A stretch of DNA of 64,000 bases from Trichomonas vaginalis G3 (Eukaryota; Parabasalia; Trichomonadida; Trichomonadidae): assembly GCF_026262505.1 (NCBI RefSeq), contig NC_067204.1:21669300-21733299 (forward strand). Reading direction: 5' to 3'. Position 1 is the stretch's first letter; every line of letters starts with the position of its first letter. This document shows, one piece after another, positions 59,775 through 64,000 of the stretch. The notes beneath the pieces were generated by a model that was not told the DNA's origin, ran no database searches, and saw only the letters and a program-made list of their open reading frames with translations. The position numbers and the translations under genes were made by a program.

Positions 59775-60773
59775 CAATGATATCCTTCTGAAGATAAATC
59801 TAAGAATGATGTATCTTGAAACGCACCATAACCATAATTAGGTAGAAAAGACTCCTCACAACTCATAAAAACACTCAATTCTTTCAATAAATTTCTTTGC
59901 AAAATTTAATGGGCGCGTAAAGGGTTGGCGTCCTACGGCGTCCTGATGTAAACTATTCAATTTTTGAGAAGTTTACACCATAATTGAATAGTTTATGGCG
60001 TCCTGAGAGGAGATTTCAATGGGGTATGGCGTCCTAAAAAATAGAAGAAAATGATTTTTTCTCGATTTTTCTAGAAATTGAATTTTTTAAAAAAGAAAAA
60101 AATCAAAACGTATACATTCAAGAAAGACTATAAATGAAGATTTTTCTATTTTTTTCATTCTAAAACATCTTTTTTTGGATAATTTTTTTTTAATAAATAT
60201 GTAAGAAAGATTGAAGAAAAAGTAAATTTACTTTAAGAAAATTCGTTTTACATGATGCAAGACCCATAACAACTATAAATATTCAATTATTTAAAATAAA
60301 AAAAGAAAAACAGATTAAATGTATCTCACATCAAAATCCATTGACCTAAGGATGTTAAGTTTCTGTTTTTAAAAGTTGATATTTTTTTTTTTAATTTTAA
60401 GAAAATTAATAGCATGTTATTAGACAATAGGAGTGTAATGATATTGACTAAACAGAAATGAGAGAATAGAGATATAATTTTGATAAGCAATATTGCGAAC
60501 AAATTCTGAAGTAAAATCGCGATCAATAATTGAAAATTACGATCATGTACTGAAAAATGACGATCGAATTGAATGAATAGAATTATATCTAAGAAAAAAT
60601 AAATTGTATTTAGAAGATGAACAAAGAAAGGTGTATGCTAAAAATCATTTAACAATAAATGGAAATAAAACGAAATTGTTAAAAGAAAAAAATGAAAATT
60701 GTTAAATAATATATTATTTTTTAGTCATAAGAATAAAAATATAGTAGTTATAAAAGGAATTAGACTTCATATA
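59775..60773. other. Intergenic, very AT-rich
   Basis: No supported gene. Contains the GGCGTCCT/inverted-repeat cluster at 59936-60035; the rest is A/T runs. Confidence 0.4.
59936..60035. repeat. GGCGTCCT tetrad with inverted repeat
   Basis: GGCGTCCT occurs four times (near 59937, 59947-8, 59997 and 60026). Between the second and third is TAAACTATTCAATT (59949-59962) and its reverse complement AATTGAATAGTTTA (59982-59995). The same 14-mer occurs at 56919. Confidence 0.65.
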
Positions 60774-61322
60774 TCAATTCTTTTTCTCTGTAGATGTGGA
60801 ACGTTTGCTTTTCGATCTCTTTCGATGAACTTGAAAATATAAGTTATTATCGCTGAGAATCCTTTCCGAAATAGGAGCTTTACGTTTAGGAGGATTGTCG
60901 GATGAATTTTGTTTTTTATTGTTTGATTTTGTTGTTATGGAAGATTTTTTCTTATTTTTTTCAGAATTTTGCTTGCTATTAACTGAAACTTGTTTTGACG
61001 GCCCAACAATAGCATTTGTAGTAGGAAGAATTCCCAATAACGAGCGCATTTTCGATAATTGTTTTTCAATATGATCAAGAAGGTCCAGCTTATGTTCTAG
61101 ATTACTAGACATTTGATTTGTAGAAGGATGGTTTTGATTTTCTGGTTCTAAATCTGTAGAGTCTGCAATATTTGAATTTTCGGAGCGAATTGGAGCATCT
61201 GAACCTTGATTTGTATCGGCTTGCTCAAAATTAGTTTGAATTGGAGTGGATGAAGTTAGTATGGTTATCTCGTGTACGGAGGCACTGCGTTCCTCCGTAC
61301 GCAATACTTGTGAATTTGACAC
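60774..61322 (-). pseudogene. Ser/Asn-rich host reading frame with 5' end replaced by fossil 2
   Basis: The frame is open from GTG 61322 with no ATG for about 70 codons. The first 20 codons coincide with the terminal repeat of fossil 2. The rest is low-complexity (NKKQNSSDNPPKRKAPISER) with a short coiled helix (LEHKLDLLDHIEKQLSKM) and a basic end (HRKRSKSKRSTST). Looks like the remaining part of a host gene cut by the element's insertion; function unknown. Confidence 0.45.
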
Positions 61323-61434
61323 TTTACAAAACCGTTAACGTATATTTTACAACACAAACACAAACACCAACTTAACCTTAAATATTTATAAAGCCGCCAA
61401 CCACTTCACCTTACTACTGTAAAAATAAACGTTC

Positions 61435-61761
61435 TCACTTATAAAAGTATTGCAACTCTTCCCATTGCTGTGCTTCACACAATAGTTCATATTCTTCAGT
61501 ATCGCTGCTGTCGCTCCAATCGTCAGAGTCAAAATCACTGTCAAAATAAATGTTAGTAAGTTTTGACAAAGCTAATGAAACACGCTTACCGTTTGTATCG
61601 TATGCTTGTATAAACTTTCCATTCTTCATTCCTTCATAAACGCTCAAACTAACTTTACCCTTTCTCCCTCGTATCTGATAGAATGTATTTTCACGAGGAA
61701 CGAAGAACAAATTCTTGAACTCATGACCGTTGTAGTTTGTTATCTCAATAGTTTTCGTCAT
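61435..61761 (-). CDS. Small acidic-tailed protein of fossil 2
   Basis: 108 residues: ITNYNGHEFKNLFFVPREN, then RGRKGKVSLSVYEGMKNG, VSLALSKLTNIYFDSDFDSD and a strongly acidic middle, ending EAQQWEELQYFYK. A small strand-rich domain plus acidic tail, not recognised. It is the first gene inside the element's end and has AT-rich promoter sequence with TTTTATTT words ahead of the ATG. Confidence 0.5.
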   Translation of the reverse strand: MTKTIEITNYNGHEFKNLFFVPRENTFYQIRGRKGKVSLSVYEGMKNGKFIQAYDTNGKRVSLALSKLTNIYFDSDFDSDDWSDSSDTEEYELLCEAQQWEELQYFYK

Positions 61762-61859
61762 TTACATCCAAATAAAATAAAAAATAAAATAAAAATAATT
61801 TTAAAAATAAAATAAAAAATAAATGATATCACCACCCTCACACGTATGAAAACATAGCA

Positions 61860-61925
61860 CAAAAATAAATTTAGGTGAAGTGGTGAAATCTCACCTCTTT
61901 TTTCACCTCTTTTTTCACCCACTTG
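61860..61925. repeat. TCACCT palindromic repeat, fossil 2 copy
   Basis: AAATTTAGGTGAAGTGGTGAAATCTCACCTC, then TTTTTTCACCTCTTTTTTCACC, the same block design as at 18144-19440 and 20475-21110 in fossil 1, with a GGTGAAATCTCACC near-palindrome. Links the two elements. Confidence 0.75.
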
Positions 61926-61936
61926 AATTCATTGCT

Positions 61937-62173
61937 TTATAACTCTCTTCCTTTCTCCAACTCTTCTAACTTCTTCCTAAGTTCAGCAATGTTGTCCTCA
62001 TGAAGTTTAATCTTCCTTAATATACCTTCTCTATCTAATGGTTGCTTTATCTTTCTAAACTGAACTCTACCATCCTTCATAGTATGAACGTAAAAACCTT
62101 CTGGAACCGCTCCTGATTTAATGTATTCTACCAAAAACTTTTGTTTCATTGCTTCAGTGACTTTAGTCGTCAT
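61937..62173 (-). CDS. Small protein of fossil 2, unknown
   Basis: 78 residues: AMKQKFLVEYIKSGAVPEGF, YVHTMKDGRVQFRKIKQPLD, then a coiled helix ENIAELRKKLEELEK. Compact and whole. It ends next to the palindromic repeat block. Promoter ATTTTATTTAGAGTAAA lies just before the ATG, matching the motif seen in fossil 1. Confidence 0.5.
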   Translation of the reverse strand: MTTKVTEAMKQKFLVEYIKSGAVPEGFYVHTMKDGRVQFRKIKQPLDREGILRKIKLHEDNIAELRKKLEELEKGREL

Positions 62174-62221
62174 TTTACTCTAAATAAAATGTTCAAATAA
62201 AATAAAACTAACATTATTTTT

Positions 62222-62692
62222 TCAGTAAGGAAACGCAGGAGTTTTACGATTTATTTGAGGCGTGGGTTCTGGTTTAAATGTTGGAGTCGGTTTTGGAGTT
62301 GACTTTTGAACAGGAGTTTGTACTTTCATAGGTTCAGGAGTCATTGAAGGTGTTGTTTGTGAAGGCGTTGGTTTTGACGTTGGTTTTGGCGATGGTGTCG
62401 GAGTTTGTTTAACTTCAGCTACTTCAGTATTATTTATAACATTTGCTTTATTTCTTTTCAACATCATTACTGCTCCTGCTGTAGCTAGCAAACCTAGTGG
62501 GAGACCATATTTTATATAAGGACTTGACCAAATGCTATTTTTGACAGGAGCTGGTGGAACACCTAACCTTGGTGAGACTGCTCTTTGCCATTGTGCAGCT
62601 CGTAAGAAATATTCAATAGGTGCTCCATAATCGTTTAGTAAAGTTTGTTTCATAGATGGTGAAGGTTCACGAGAGCTTGATGAAGAACTCAT
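62222..62692 (-). CDS. Single-pass membrane protein with Pro/Thr-rich tail (fossil 2)
   Basis: 156 residues. Ser-rich start, one hydrophobic segment YGLPLGLLATAGAVMMLKR (about 74-92), then a long Pro/Thr/Lys low-complexity region (PTPSPKPTSKPTPSQTTPSM) to the end. Plan of a type I/II viral membrane or fibre-like protein; no family recognised. Confidence 0.5.
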   Translation of the reverse strand: MSSSSSSREPSPSMKQTLLNDYGAPIEYFLRAAQWQRAVSPRLGVPPAPVKNSIWSSPYIKYGLPLGLLATAGAVMMLKRNKANVINNTEVAEVKQTPTPSPKPTSKPTPSQTTPSMTPEPMKVQTPVQKSTPKPTPTFKPEPTPQINRKTPAFPY

Positions 62693-62737
62693 TTATAAGC
62701 TTTAAAATAAACGTTCATCCTTTATTCCTCACTGTCG

Positions 62738-63984
62738 TCAGTTTGCTAAGTTATAGTCATCTAATCTTATTATTGGGATTCCATTAGCACGCACCTGAAT
62801 GGCAAAGCAACAATCCCTCATAAATCCAATAAGTGGCTTTGGTACATTTTCTGTTGCTAGTTCAATAGGTCCTTTAACAGACAATTTGTATGTTATTGGA
62901 GCAGTAATGTTTGACCTTGCTGGAAGCAAAAGTCACTTCTGTTGGAAAACCACATAAGAAATGTGTGTTGTCATAGCTATCCCATTTATGTTCCACACTA
63001 CCATCATCCACCAATGACCTCATAACATCTTCATTAAATCCTATCATATCATTGTTTGTATTGCAGGCGTTCGCAACCATTTCATAAAATACAGGTCCAT
63101 ATGATTTTTTCAGGTTCTGCAGGCATATTTCCATAAGCTCCCATGGAAAGCTGAAGATATTTAAACTTAGGGTTCTCAAAATTAACATAATAGTTGTCTT
63201 TCTTTCTAAATAGTGCCAAATACTTTTAACATTAATAGGCGTATAAGCTGCTGTAAATGTTGCACTTGAACTATCTGTATTCTTTGAGAATGAACCGTCC
63301 ATAGGAATCCAATCCATAACTTTAACAGGAAAACATAAAGCCTCGTTTGTATAATGTTCTACAAGTTCTGTATAAATGTTAGGGTCTAAAGAGAAATGAC
63401 TTTGGATGAATGAAACATTCATTAAATCCATCTTTGTTCGAAATAGTTGCTGGTTTACAGTTGTAATAGTAATGTTCCACTAGCTTCTACTGACTTCGTT
63501 ATCATAGTGAATGGTTCATTCCATGGAACAAATTTATTTGTCGGTGGATTTGAATCTGAAGCAAATGCAACTTTAAGAGTTGGATTGAAAGCAATGATAT
63601 CATTTACAGATATAGATGTGCATTGTAAGGCGTCGCTACTGAAACTTTACTTTAAGCTGAATGTTTCCTGCAAAACTGGAATAAATCGAATAGCTTCTAA
63701 TGGAAGGAATCTTCTAACAGGAATTCTTAAACGAAGCTTAAAATCAAATGATTTTCCTGCTGTATTGGACCACTAACAATTTGTTCCTGTTCTGCATGTT
63801 CCCGAATGACTCCATACATCTTCATGTCGAGTCTTTGAGAAAATCTACTTTCTTTATTTGTTTCGGTAGTTTGTGAGTTTGAAGTTATAATATGCTTCTT
63901 CTCTTGCGTTGTCTTGAGAATATACGATACGACCATTTCAAGGATTTGATATCCAGCAACTGATAGAAGCGTCATCGAAACCAA
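62738..63984 (-). pseudogene. Capsid-like protein region of fossil 2, broken
   Basis: Pieces in order on the minus strand: a hydrophobic-then-polar N-terminal part (LLSVAGYQILEMVVSYILKT), strand-rich middle pieces (ATFTAAYTPINVK; WDSYDNTHFLCGFPTEVTFA) and a C-terminal piece (ITAPITYKLSVKGPIELATE). The FLCG.PTE and following strands match the second capsid-like region of fossil 1 (26800-27480). Probably the minor capsid/penton-like protein. Broken. Confidence 0.4.
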
Positions 63985-64000
63985 TCCAAAAATCCTGGTG

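Larger units (their letters stand above)
61263..64000. mobile_element. Maverick/Polinton-type virus-like element (fossil 2), partial
   Basis: The left end is placed near 61263 because GGCACTGCGTTCC at 61281 aligns with the GGCACTTCGTGCC hairpin of the fossil 1 terminal repeat, and is flanked by GTACGGAGG / CCTCCGTAC arms. Inside are three small proteins, a repeat block of the same TCACCT type as in fossil 1 (61860-61925) and capsid-like coding at 62738-63984, all on the minus strand. It continues beyond the window. Broken, with at least a few interruptions in the capsid-like part. Boundary uncertain by tens of bases. Confidence 0.65.

Overview
The window looks like nuclear DNA of a parabasalid protist, most probably Trichomonas vaginalis or a close relative. 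It is AT-rich with compact, apparently intronless genes. Several genes have an initiator-like TCA(C/T)(T/A) box a few bases upstream of the ATG. It carries the lineage's typical gene families (BspA-type leucine-rich repeats, DUF3447-like ankyrin proteins) and Maverick/Polinton virus-like elements. The species call is inference from this combination.

Left host block (1-10477): the end of a WD40 gene, a type II membrane protein with a glycosyltransferase flavour, DNA polymerase epsilon subunit B, an Aurora kinase, a small unknown gene, the TFIIH subunit Tfb4/p34, and a kinesin-6-like motor whose coiled-coil tail lies behind an in-frame stop.

Virus-like fossil 1 (10478-34079): a 23.6-kb Maverick/Polinton-type element with about 65-bp terminal inverted repeats that match over their full length. 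Recognisable parts are a retroviral-type integrase, an A32/FtsK-type packaging ATPase, double-jelly-roll capsid pieces, a second capsid-like piece and an SF3 helicase. It also has two KilA-N proteins (one with a GIY-YIG domain), remains of a D12-class adenine methyltransferase, and a phage-type tail-fibre module ending in a gp10/collar-like domain. No family B DNA polymerase was found. The genes share a promoter-like motif different from the host initiator. Intergenic stretches hold palindromic repeats, including four 270-bp tandem copies. It is broken in roughly 15-20 places, but the near-identical ends suggest a fairly recent insertion.

Middle host block (34080-61262): a multipass membrane protein; a 756-bp MITE-like element whose terminal repeat supplies the last codons of a broken ankyrin gene; a bacterial-type UDP-glucose 4-epimerase with one frameshift; a BTB-like protein; a small unknown gene; Raptor (TORC1); a BspA-like leucine-rich repeat gene without an ATG; an ankyrin pseudogene; a long coiled-coil protein; an importin-beta-like karyopherin; a second ankyrin pseudogene that is a near copy of the first in inverse orientation; an ARM/HEAT-like protein; and a zf-C3Hc3H protein.

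Virus-like fossil 2 (about 61263 to beyond 64000): one end of a second Maverick/Polinton-type element with three small proteins and broken capsid-like coding. Its terminus seems to have replaced the 5' end of a host reading frame at 60774-61322.

The strongest unusual signal is the phage-like adhesion module inside a eukaryotic Polinton that lacks a polymerase gene. Next are the element-wide promoter motif and the palindromic repeat system shared by both elements.
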